Below, in pieces: positions 1 through 9,700 of a DNA stretch of 10,642 nt. Every line of letters starts with the position of its first letter. The stretch's first letter is position 1. The notes under the pieces are model-generated. The model did not search any database. It had not been told where the DNA came from and saw nothing but the letters and a program-made list of their open reading frames with translations. The translations under genes were made by a program, and so were the position numbers. Source of the DNA: an uncultured Mycoplasma sp. (GTDB lineage: Bacteria > Bacillota_I > Bacilli_A > Mycoplasmatales > Metamycoplasmataceae); the NCBI GenBank assembly GCA_949284615.1, contig CASDWL010000029.1:1-10642 (forward strand), written 5' to 3'.

Positions 1-24
1 ATATGATTTTCAAAATTTATCATA

Positions 25-30
25 TATAAT
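25..30 (+). promoter_or_regulatory. Possible -10 promoter element upstream of the ECF S-component gene
   Basis: A perfect TATAAT hexamer lies about 60 bases before the ATG at 92. I see no convincing -35 box at 16-18 base spacing, but -35 elements are weakly conserved in mycoplasmas. The surrounding 1-91 stretch is almost pure A/T, so such a hexamer can arise by chance. It is the best promoter candidate for the plus-strand gene set, and nothing else is recognisable in 1-80. Confidence 0.35.
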
Positions 31-91
31 TAATTAAAAGTATTAATAAATATTATTAATATGAAATACATTACTATATTTTAGGAGCTTT

Positions 92-1042
92 ATGAACAAA
101 TGAGATTCTAAAAGAATTGCTTTTATTGCTATTTTGATAGCAATGTCTATTTCGTTTGTTATCATCGGAACTCGCTTTGTTGCTATAACTTCTTTTCCAT
201 CTTTCAAATTATCTTTAGCTGGTTTACCTATTAAAATTATTGGTTTTATTTTTGGACCAGTTATTGGATTTATCACGGGATTTACAACAGACATTATTTC
301 TTTTATTTTTATGCCCGCATTTTATTTTCCTTTATATTCAGTTGCTTTGGGGGTATCAGGGATGTTGCCTGGATTATCAGCAATATTTTTTAATTATTTT
401 TATAAAAAATTAAGTCAAAAAAATATAATCAAAAAAAATAATATGAAATTAACATTGATTTTTCATGAAATGAAACTATCATTAATAAATGATAATTACA
501 ATAAATTTTTAAAATTAGAGAAAAAATATAATGAATTAACATTAAAGAATGATAAAATTAAATCATGAAAAAATGAAAAATATCAACTAAATTTCGGATT
601 AATAAGTAGTATATCTTTACTGCTAATTGTAATGTGTGTTTTAACTGTTATTATTCATTTTATTCCTCAAGATCATATTGATGCTGCATTTAATAAAAAT
701 ACTTTTCTAAATATTTTCACTAATAAAATAGTCTTCATAGCAATAATTGCAATAGGAATAATTACAAGTATAGGAGCTATATTGATTGCAAGATTTAAAA
801 TGAAACAAAATAACTTTTTACAATTTGTATGTATCGTAACATTTGTTGTTTTTACAGAATATATCAATATACCAATTATTGCATATGCTGATGAGAAAGG
901 TTTAAAACTAGATTTTGAAGCTTCTATGATTGCCTCTCTAGCAACATCAATGATTAAAATCTGATTCAATCTAGTCATTATATCATTTGCTATTAAAATT
1001 GTATTACCACTTATTAATAAAAAAACTTTTAATGGATATTAA
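92..1042 (+). CDS. ECF transporter S component (vitamin-uptake substrate-binding membrane protein; substrate unassigned)
   Basis: A 316-residue integral membrane protein. The start at 92 is chosen because AGGAG (83-87) sits 4 bases upstream; the gene is open only with TGA as Trp (three TGA, residues 4, 159 and 291). The first ~105 residues match the S-component fold. Helix 1 has an Ala-x-x-x-Ala motif (A13-A17), the surface S components use to dock on EcfT. A K-L-S-L-A-G-L-P segment (39-46) and a glycine-rich FGPVIGFITGF helix (54-64) follow, typical of FolT/RibU-like proteins. Residues ~105-165 are a Lys/Asn/Glu-rich hydrophilic insertion, probably cytoplasmic. Residues ~167-190, 212-234 and 242-262, plus a C-terminal helix, look membrane-spanning. 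S components usually have about 160-220 residues, so this one is long. It would work with EcfT and EcfA1/A2 encoded elsewhere. A FolT-like folate role is possible but not provable here. It lies 37 bases upstream of oppA and may be co-transcribed with it. Confidence 0.82.
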
Positions 1043-1065
1043 GTAATTTTATTTAAAAAAGATTT

Positions 1066-1074
1066 AAAAAGGAG
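1066..1074 (+). promoter_or_regulatory. Ribosome binding site of oppA
   Basis: AAAAAGGAG ends 5 bases before the ATG at 1080, an ideal Shine-Dalgarno placement that fixes the oppA start. The 37-base gap after the preceding gene holds no evident hairpin terminator, consistent with read-through from the ECF gene. Confidence 0.75.
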
Positions 1075-1079
1075 ATTGT

Positions 1080-4052
1080 ATGAAACCAATATTAAAAAAA
1101 TATTTGATTATAGGTGCATCGATATTAATCCCCACTTCATTAATTTCAGTAGGTGCTGGTTTATATTTTTCTTCTTCTAAATTAGAAAGAATTTCAGAGA
1201 AAGGAATTTATAGTGTAAAAATTAATGAATCTTTAAATAATGAAGGATACAAATTTGATCTATCATATTCATATGGAAATGTAACTAATACAAGTAAAAC
1301 TTCTCTCTTGTTAATTAATGAATTGCTTCATTTAAAAAGTGAAGGAAATTTTAAATATGATCAAGTAAATAATGTTGTTACACAACCTTCTTATGAATCA
1401 TATAAATTTAGTTTAGTTGATTCTATTGTTTTAACTTTTGTTAAAGTTGGTGTTCAAGAAAAAGATATCTATAATCCTGATGGTACATATAATCAAGATA
1501 ATGTATTTCAATTAACTTTTGATAGTGATGATGATTCAATTGTTCCTTTATTTGATCCCAATTCTAATACTGAATATGTTTTAACTAAAACATCAAATTT
1601 AAATAGATCTATTAATAATCCAAATGTATTTGGAAAAATAATGTCTTCTGGATATCTAAGTGAAAAAATTGATTTAGGTGGAGAAAATGCAGAAGGATTA
1701 ACTGTAGATACTACTCAACATAATTATATGATGCTAAATCTAGGCGTTACTTTTAATGATAATGCTTATTGAGTTGATAGCAATGGTGATAAAACAAAAT
1801 ATAAAATATGTGCTGAAGATATGTTCTATTCAATTAAAAGAACATTATTGTATGACCGTAATTATCGTCATAATAATGGAGGAAGTAAAGAACTTGATAG
1901 TTATTTTATTGAAAAAACTCAAACAACTAAAATTTTTGGTGAGACACAAAAATTTCCTAATGAATATCTTTTTGAATTTTTTGGTATCAAAAAAGATGAT
2001 TTATATAATAAGGAAACAGCTATAGATACTCTTATAAATAATGAAAATAAAGAAGGATATTTTTTTACTTTTAATATTTTTAATGAAAATAGTGATACAG
2101 ATAATTCATTCGTTTATTCTAATTATGAAATCATCAATAAATACTTAATAAATTCTCTAACTTTTTCTTTAGCACCTTCTCAATACATAAAAGAAAAGTA
2201 TGCTAAAAATGAAAATTTAAATAATACTAAAGTAGGTCAAATTACAGGTGAGGCTGCAGAATTTGGTATTTATACTTATGGACAAAATAGAGAAAATACA
2301 TTATATGCTTCATATTACATTCCTGTATCTTCTAGTGGTGGTAGAGAAATTTATGAATATAATAAATATCATCCAGATATTGAATGAGTAAAAAATGTTG
2401 AAGAAGGTTATGTAATTTATGATGAAAATACTGGAACTCAACATAAATATAAAAACTTAAATCGAGTAATTTTAGAATATACAGGTGGAATTGATAGTTC
2501 AACTTTTATTAATCAAACATTCAATTCTTTTTTAGCGGGAACAGTTAGTGAAATAGATTATTCATTAATTTCAGATACTCAAAAACAACAATTATATGGA
2601 AGTGTTTTAAATCAAGAATTATTAATTCAAAATTCAGAACAAAATGGTTTAAGAGCTACTAAAAATATTAATATATCAAAGTTAAATTCAAGAACCGTAT
2701 GACAAGCATTTCCAATTAATGGTGTACAAGACTATACATTTAATGATTTATATGCAAAATTAGTTTATGGTTGTTCACTTGAAGAATTAAAAAATGGTAC
2801 TGCACAAGTATCAAATAATTTTTTTGGTGGTATTGGATTAAAATTTAGAAATTTAATCCAAGCATCAATTAATTGAAATCAATATATTCAAACAGCTTAT
2901 GGTGGAACAAGAGATGCTTGATTAAGTGGAGCTGCACAAGATGCTAGATTCTCATCAACTGATCCTTTTTCTAAAAATCCTGCTTATTTTAATGAAAAAG
3001 GGATTAATGATCTATATTACTTAGACAAAAATAATGTGCAACAAACTGTAACTTTAACAGAAATGATAGAACTATCAAGAATGACAGGTGAAGAATTAGA
3101 TCAAAAATATGGAGAAGGTGCAAGTCAAAATATGCAACTATACTTATCTATTTCACCTCAATACAAACAAATACAAGAATCAATGAAAGATCTTTTAGAT
3201 CAATTTTACAAAGAAAATAATTTATCAAATGATCAATTAATTGAATGACAAATACCATATTCTTTTGCAGATCAAGATGAAACAAAATGTAAAGCAACAG
3301 AATATATTGTAAATAATGTTATAAATAACTTGGACCCAAGAATTAAGGCATCATTTTACAAACCAACATCTAGAAATGAAATGTTAAATTCAATTAATCA
3401 AAGGAGAGGAGCTTATAATGCAAACTTGTGATCTTATGATTATGAAGGTATAGGTTCTTATATTGCTGGATTCTTTTCTGAAGGTAGTGGAACTAATTTA
3501 ATGGGTGCAATTGCCATTTTTTCAAAAGAACCTTCAAGTAATGATGATAGTCTATTTACTAATGGTCGTTTATCTAGAGAAGAAATAACTTCATTACAAA
3601 AACAATTCCCTTTATTCACTGAATTAGCAAAATTTATTGCAATGTCAATTAATGCAAAATTAGGACCTAATGCAGATGCAAGTATGAAAGTTGAAAATTG
3701 AGATTTAATTTCAAACAAAGATATGAACAATATTGTTGCATTTTTTAATGATGCAACTAAAAATCCAAATATGGTAAAACCTATTGACCTTATTCCGGTT
3801 TTATTAAAAACTTTTGAATCTGATGCATCATGAGAAAAAGATAGTAGTTTAGATGAAGTTGCAAAGGGTCAAAAATGAACAGAATTAGTTAAAGAAATCA
3901 ATTCAATTAAAGGTGTTTCTATTGATACTGAAACATCAATAGATAAATTAACAGAAGTAAATTATGTTCTATATTTAAAAGAATATCAAATACCTCTTTC
4001 TAAATATGGAATTAATTTATATTCTAATTTTCAATATGAGGTTAAAGAATAA
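1080..4052 (+). CDS. oppA: Oligopeptide ABC transporter substrate-binding protein OppA (membrane-anchored, non-lipobox)
   Basis: A 990-residue extracytoplasmic peptide-binding protein, one uninterrupted frame with about ten TGA-encoded and no TGG-encoded tryptophans. Assignment rests mainly on operon position before oppBCDF and on length, since mycoplasma OppA proteins run about 950-1000 residues, roughly twice the E. coli size. It also rests on motifs resembling the SBP_bac_5 family: an I-L-E-Y-T-G-G-I-D segment near residue 464, an A-S-I-N-W helix near 596-600 and W-S-Y-D-Y-E-G from 784. The N-terminus has two lysines (K6, K7) followed by a hydrophobic helix (about residues 8-30). There is no cysteine in or after that helix, so the lipobox usual for mycoplasma OppA is missing and the helix probably stays as an uncleaved anchor. 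Its stop codon shares bases with the oppB start (TAATG). Mycoplasma hominis OppA (P100) is reported as a surface ATPase and cytoadhesin; I see no true Walker A here and do not infer that role. Confidence 0.88.
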
Positions 4053-5092
4053 TGTGAAAATATATACTTAAGAGGATTTTTCTAGCAATAATAAGTTTGT
4101 TCCTATTGATAACAATAGTATATTTATTAACAGCCTCATTTGCAGATACTCCTTATCAAGGGGATCCTAATGATTACCAAAATTGGATGGAATCAAATGG
4201 ATTTAATAAACCTGTTATTGTAAGATATGGAATTTATTTGTCAAATTTTTTTAGAGGAGATTTTGGGCCTATTTATGCAACCGATAATGGATTTGATAAT
4301 ATCCCCGATTTCTTTTTTAAACCTTTATCATGAACAATGTGTATAACAATTCCTTCATTTGTTATTTCAGTACTTTTAGGAACTATTCTAGGTGTTGTAG
4401 CTGGATATAATAGAGGAAAATGAATTGATATTTTAATTAATTTATTTGTTGTTATTTTTATAGGTTTACCTTCATTTGTTATTGCTCCTATCATACTATT
4501 AATTGCTAATTCAAGTAATGGGATAATATTATCTCAGTTTGTTTATCCAGATGTTCAAGGTTGAGGATTAACAATTAAATCATTAGTGTTACCAATTATT
4601 ACAGTTACTTTAGGATCTCTCGCAGGATATGCTATTTTAGTAAGAAATCAAATAGTGACAATTTTAACATCTAATCATATTTTAATTGCTAAAGCAAAAG
4701 GTTTAACTCAATGAGAAATATTTTGAAAACATATTATTAGAAATATTTTAATTCCATTGATTTCATATATAGTACCATCATTCATTGCTTTATTATTAGG
4801 TAATATTATTATTGAACAATTTTTTGGAGTTCCAGGAGCTTCAACTGCAATCATGCAAGCTTTTCCTAATGGAGAAATTAACATTGTTATGTTTTCAATA
4901 TTTTTTATAGCTTCTTTATCAATGTGTGGACAAATTATTTTAGATATTTCATACATCTTTATAGATCCAAAAATTAAATATTTTGAAGATAATAAAATGT
5001 CAATAATTAAAAATATAAAAAACTATATTAAAAGAAATAAAAATTATAAAAATTCTTTAAGCAGTAAAAAACAACAAGGAAAGGAGGTATAA
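4052..5092 (+). CDS. oppB: Oligopeptide ABC transporter permease OppB
   Basis: A 346-residue inner permease subunit forming half of the peptide channel. The start at 4052 gives the classic M-W-K-Y-I-L-K-R-I N-terminus of OppB/DppB proteins, with Trp encoded by TGA. It overlaps the oppA stop in a TAATG junction, and GAGG at 4038-4041 serves as ribosome binding site. Helix 1 spans about residues 9-30. The external segment with N-K-P-V-I-V-R-Y and F-F-R-G-D-F-G (52-72) is the conserved family N-terminal region. Further helices follow at about 97-117, 126-152, 176-200, 235-254 and 278-303. The cytoplasmic EAA loop that contacts the ATPases is A-K-A-K-G-L-T-Q-W from 213. F-G-V-P-G-A-S (258-264) and the terminal D-P-K-I (305-308) are family hallmarks. 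A Lys-rich tail of about 35 residues follows. Six TGA and one TGG tryptophans. The length is slightly above the E. coli OppB (306). Confidence 0.95.
5080..5088 (+). promoter_or_regulatory. Strong ribosome binding site of oppC
   Basis: AAAGGAGGT, close to a full complement of the 16S rRNA 3' end, lies 4 bases before the oppC ATG and inside the last codons of oppB. It is the strongest Shine-Dalgarno sequence in the window and confirms the oppC start, which directly follows the oppB stop. Confidence 0.8.
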
Positions 5093-6277
5093 ATGAGTTT
5101 GGATTTAAATAAAAATAAAAAAATTGAAATAGATAAAACATTGAATGTGGAACTTGATGATACATTATTTAAATTCATTGATGTTAATGACATTGGAAAA
5201 CACCAAACAACATTAGTAGGTAAGCCACATAATTTAATTATTGATGTTATAAAAAGATTTTGTAAAAATTATGTAGCATTAGGTTCTTTAATTTTAATTA
5301 TTATTATTTCATTATTATGTATTATATTTCCATTAACTAGTCCTTTTAGTGCTACTAGTCCTATTTCTAATGTAAATAACATTTGATTAGTTCAATTACC
5401 TCCTTCATATAATCCTATTGTCACTGAATCATTAGATGCACAAAAATGAGAAACTCTAAAAAATGTGATTGATGCAAATCCAGATGCTAATATATTAATT
5501 GAAGGTCCTGTGGAAATCAATAATAATTTTCTAGTTACCTATGATAAATACTTATTTATTTCTATATATTCAGGGCAAGGTCAAATCAATTCATTACTAG
5601 GAACTAATATGCAGGGTGTTGATATTTGAACTAGAACATGAACTGCTGCAAGAGATAGTATTACATTAGCTTTTCTTGTCGCAACCACTGATGCAATAAT
5701 TGGAATCACTGTAGGATGTATATTAGGATTTTATGCAGGAACATGAATTGATACAATATTATCTAGAATTATTGATATTATCATTAATATTCCAACATTA
5801 GTTTGATTCTTGATGCTTATGACAATCGTTGGAAGAGGTAATATCAATCCATTTTCATTGTATTTTATCTTGATATCAATTGGTTGAGTGTATATGGTTA
5901 ACACTACTAGATTATGAATGATAACAGTAAAAGACCAAGAATTTATATTAGCTGCAAAAGCTATTGGTTGTTCAACAAAAAGACAAATATTTGTTCATGG
6001 GTTACCAATGATTATAGGAAAAATTTCTACTAATTATGTTAGAAGAATAGTGCTTGTAATTTTATCTATTTCTTCACTAGTGTTTTTAGGATTCTTAGAT
6101 TCTTCTGATGATCCTAATCTAGGAACTTTACTAAAAGAATCAATTCCTATACTAGACTTAAATTTTTGAGGTCTTTTGTTGCCTTCTATAATCCTATTAT
6201 CATTTTCTTTATCAGCTCAATTTATAGCTAATGGATTACATGATGCTTTAGATCCTAAAGTAGAAAGAGGTAAATAA
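5093..6277 (+). CDS. oppC: Oligopeptide ABC transporter permease OppC
   Basis: A 394-residue permease, the second half of the peptide channel, with nine TGA-encoded tryptophans. It begins with a hydrophilic cytoplasmic stretch of about 60 residues, then helix 1 (about 61-80). A long external segment (about 81-168) follows, roughly 90 residues before the conserved L-G-T-N-M-Q-G-V-D (169-177), the mycoplasma version of LGTDxLGRD. Helices follow at about 190-213, 224-248, 254-274, 318-335 and 360-381. The EAA loop that docks on the ATPases is I-L-A-A-K-A-I-G-C from 285, followed by F-V-H-G-L-P (300-305). The C-terminus has L-H-D-A-L-D-P-K (382-389), the family ending. E. coli OppC has about 302 residues; the extra length is in the N-terminal tail and first external loop. 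The gene abuts oppB and overlaps oppD by one base (TAATG). Confidence 0.95.
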
Positions 6278-7365
6278 TGAATAACATAGACCAAAACGAT
6301 TTATTACTTTATGTAAAAAACTTACAAGTTAGTTTTAAAACAGGAAAAAATAAAATTATAAAAATTGTTAGAGGAATAGATTTAAAAATAAAAAGAAAAC
6401 AGATTATTGGTCTTGTAGGTGAATCAGGATCAGGTAAATCAGTTACTTCAAAATCCCTTTTAAATATCAATGAATTTGATATTACAGAAGCAGATGCTAT
6501 GAAATTATATTCTAAAAAAAATTATAATAGTGATGAAATAGAAGAAATAAATTTAAATAATTTGAGAAAAAATGAATGGATTAATATTAGAGGTAAAAAA
6601 ATTGGATATATTCCCCAAGATCCCTTAACTTCATTAAATCCAACAAGAACAATCAAAAAACAATTATTAGACGTCTTAAAAAATGATCCTAGATTTAAAA
6701 ATAAAGAAGAAAAGGTTCAATATTTAATTGAATTATTAGAAAAATTTGGTATTAGAAATGCAAAAGATAAAATAAATCAATATCCCCATACATTTAGTGG
6801 TGGAATGAAACAAAGAGTTGTTATAGCCATGGTTGTTGCTGCTTGTCCTGATTTAATTATTGCCGATGAACCTACAACAGCTTTGGATCCAACAGTTCAA
6901 GCGTCTGTTTTAGCTTTATTTGAAGAAATTAAAAATGATTATAATGTTTCTATTATTTTCATATCACACAATATATCAGTTATTGCTAAATTTTGTGACT
7001 ATATTTATGTTATGTATGCAGGTAAAGTAGTAGAAAAAGGAACAAAAATTGATATTTTTACTAATCCTGCTCACCCATATACATGAGCATTAATTACCTC
7101 TATCCCTGAAGATAAAAATGAAACACTTTATAGTATTCCAGGAACTCCTCCTGATATGTCTAATTTAGGTGTTGGTGATGCATTTGCACCTAGAAATCAA
7201 TATGCAATGGAAATAGATTTTAAAAAAGAACCTAATTTATTTAAAATAAGTGATACTCATTATGCTGCAACTTGATTATTAGACCCTAGAGCTCCTAAAG
7301 TAAAATTATCTGAACAATTAAAGAGAAGAATAGATTTTTTTAGAAAGGTTTTCAATGTCAAATAA
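6277..7365 (+). CDS. oppD: Oligopeptide ABC transporter ATP-binding protein OppD
   Basis: A 362-residue cytoplasmic ATPase that powers peptide import together with OppF. All nucleotide-binding motifs are present: Walker A G-E-S-G-S-G-K-S (48-55), Q-loop Y-I-P-Q-D-P (111-116), signature F-S-G-G-M-K-Q-R (173-180), Walker B L-I-I-A-D-E-P-T (193-200) with catalytic E198, and switch histidine H231. The C-terminal H-P-Y-T-W-A-L and I-P-G-T-P-P (287-292) motifs are those of the OppD/DppD subfamily. In the following segment the usual G-C-x-F-x-P-R-C reads G-D-A-F-A-P-R-N (300-307), so the cysteines that bind an iron-sulfur cluster in some relatives are absent. The start overlaps the oppC stop (TAATG), with AAAGAGG at 6264-6270 as ribosome binding site. 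Trp is encoded by one TGG (residue 101) and two TGA. The 3' end overlaps oppF by 11 bases. Confidence 0.95.
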
Positions 7366-9700
7366 TAGTAAAGAAATTCTTTTAAAAGTAAGAAATGTTA
7401 AAAAATATTTTGATACCCCAAGTGGAGTTATTAAAGCTATAGATGATGTTTCTTTTGATGTTAAAAAAGGTGAAATTGTTGGTCTAATAGGAGAATCAGG
7501 GTCAGGTAAAACAACAGTAGGTAGATGTTTAATTAGACTATATGAAAAATATTCAGGATTTGTTAGTTTAAATAATCAAATAATAAGCGGGAAGAAGTTA
7601 ACTAAAAAGAAAAAGATTTTCTTACATCAAAACATGCAAATGATTTTTCAAGATCCTCATGCATCATTGAATGGACAACAAAATATATATTCAATTTTAA
7701 AAGAACCATTAATTGTTAATAAAATAATGAAAAATGAATATAATGATTTTTTTAAAGATTGAAATGACATTATAAATATTTTTAAATATACATTTTTATG
7801 AAAAATAAAAGAAATAGAATATGCTACTATTTCATATCATCTTGATGAAGCAAAGAGTTTTATAAAAGAATGAAAAAATATTTTTGAAAGAATTAAATTT
7901 CAATATGAAGATATAGAAAATGATTTTAATCAATATTTTTCTTTTAAACTTTCAATCCAAGAAAAAGATACTAATATCATTTCAAAGATGTTTGAAAATA
8001 ATTCAAAAATATTAAGTATTTATTTTGAGCATCAAAAGGAATTTAGAGATGATTCTATTCTTATAATTGAACAAAAATTAAAAGAAAAGAAAAAAGAATA
8101 TTTAAAAGCTATTGAAGATGCTAAAAAAACCCCAATTGAAATTGAATTAAATCAAGAATTAAATAAATTAAATAATAAATTAAATCAATTAAAAGAAATA
8201 AAAAATAATGATATTTCAAACAATTATAATATCATCATTTCTTATATTCAAGAATTTAAAAATAGTTATATATCTCATTTAGAACAGGCAAAAAACCAAA
8301 TTGAATTTAATAATTATAATAACGAGATTATTTATAGTTTAATAGCAAAAAGAATGTATGATTTGCTGAAAAAAAATAAAATGAATATCATATTTCTGAC
8401 ACCAGATGGCATTGATGAATTAATAAATAATTTTAAACAATATAAAGATCAATATATAAGTGATATTAAAAAATATTGAAAGGCAACATCAATAAAAAAA
8501 TATTCAAGTGAATTTAAAAAAGAAATTAAATCTTCATTTAATTTTGATTTCAATACATATATTTTAACTTCACAAGAAAACAAAAATAAATTAAATGAAC
8601 AAATCAAAAAATGTGAAAATAAAATAGAAAAAATTAAATTTGAAATAAAAGAAAATAAAAATAACTCAAGCGATGAAAATAATGAAAAAATAGCAATTCT
8701 AAAAAAAGAATATGAAGAGTTACAAATACAATTTGAAAATGAAAGATCTGAATTTGCAAAATCTGTTGAAATTAAGATACAAAAATATAATGAAAAAATA
8801 AATAAAAAATCAAATGAGTTAGAAAACATTAGAGAAGAAATAAAATTGTTAGATCAAAAATTTAATGAAAAGCATGAATTATTTTTAGATGGATTAAATA
8901 ATTATCTTTCTAGAAAAAATAACAATAAAAAATATATTGAAAATCAATTAAATATTTATAAAAATAGAGTCAAATTGAAAAATGAAACTTTAGAATCATT
9001 CAATATTGAAAAAATTAATTTAAAGAAAGATTTCTTTAAATTAAAACATTTACTAGGTATTGAAAAAAGTTATAAATCAAAGTATTATATTAAGAAAATA
9101 TTGATGAATGAGAAAATTTATCATTCTCTAGAAGAAGTTGGTTTATTAAGACAATTTGCTTGAAGATATCCTCATGAATTTTCAGGAGGACAAAGACAAA
9201 GAATTGTCATAGCAAGAGCTCTTATTTCTAATCCAAAAATTATAATAGCTGATGAGCCTATTGCTTCTTTAGATGTCTCTATTCAAGCTCAAATTGTAAA
9301 TATTTTAAAAGATCTTTGTGTCAAAAAAAATGTATCATTAATTTTCATTGCACACGATTTATCTATGGTTGAATATATTGCAGACAAAATATTAATAATG
9401 CATTTAGGCAAAATTGTTGAATTCGGTAAAACTAATGAGGTTTATAAAAATCCAGTTCACCCTTATACTATTAACTTATTCAAATCTGCTCCCAAAATTT
9501 CTAATGCTAATGTTAAATTTGAATCATCTAATTTTGAACTTTCTTATTTAGAAGAACAAAAAAAATCTAATGCTTATATTGATTTTTTTGAATTAAATGA
9601 AAATCATATAATTTATTCAACTGTAAAACAATTTAAAAAATGAACTAATCAAGTACCTAAATTATCTAAATTTTCTAAAAGCAAAAAGATTTTTAAATAA
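7355..9700 (+). CDS. oppF: Oligopeptide ABC transporter ATP-binding protein OppF with a ~450-residue coiled-coil insertion
   Basis: A 781-residue ATPase, more than twice the usual ~310-335. The start at 7355 has AAAGG (7344-7348) 6 bases upstream and overlaps the oppD end. The N-terminal part is normal: Walker A G-E-S-G-S-G-K-T (46-53) and Q-loop M-I-F-Q-D-P (96-101), followed by an E-P-L-I segment (117-120). The C-terminal part is also normal: Y-P-H-E-F-S-G-G-Q-R-Q-R (signature from F609), Walker B I-I-I-A-D-E-P (629-635), switch H667 and the H-P-Y-T motif. Between them, about residues 125-585, lies a Lys/Glu/Asn/Ile-rich, mostly helical insertion with heptad-like stretches. It falls in the ABC helical subdomain, which contacts the permeases. 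The frame is continuous, with six TGA tryptophans in both core and insertion, so this is not a fusion artefact or a broken gene. From memory, M. pneumoniae and M. genitalium OppF are also about 850 residues, so a large insertion is probably a mollicute trait. The cysteine cluster of the OppF C-terminus is absent. Confidence 0.93.
7720..9100 (+). other. Coiled-coil insertion region within OppF
   Basis: This part of oppF codes for about 460 residues inserted between the Q-loop and the ABC signature. Composition is dominated by Lys, Glu, Asn, Ile, Leu and Gln. Helix-prone runs such as those at 8065-8210 and 8575-8870 show hydrophobic residues at 3-4 residue spacing, typical of coiled coils. I recognise no catalytic motif or known domain in it and see no membrane segment. 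Boundaries are approximate, judged from where similarity to ordinary OppF stops and resumes. Confidence 0.7.

Noticed and set aside
3399..3453. A strong Shine-Dalgarno-like AAAGGAGAGGAG followed by an ATG at 3418 inside oppA.
   Set aside because: The ATG is out of the oppA frame and reaches TAG after 11 codons; the purine run simply encodes Gln-Arg-Arg-Gly of OppA.
3468..3494. A Walker A-like G-x4-G-S-G-T in the C-terminal part of OppA, considered because M. hominis OppA is reported to be an ATPase.
   Set aside because: The essential lysine is missing and no matching Walker B was evident, so ATP binding cannot be claimed.
8449..8829. A 126-codon open frame on the minus strand opposite the oppF insertion.
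   Set aside because: Its Phe/Ser/Leu-rich composition is what the complement of a Lys/Glu/Asn-rich coiled coil gives, and oppF is clearly coding on the other strand.
566..9643. Many genes look broken into short pieces by TGA, suggesting pseudogenes or frameshifts.
   Set aside because: All pieces lie in the same frame and join perfectly when TGA is read as Trp, at positions where the families carry Trp or another aromatic residue.
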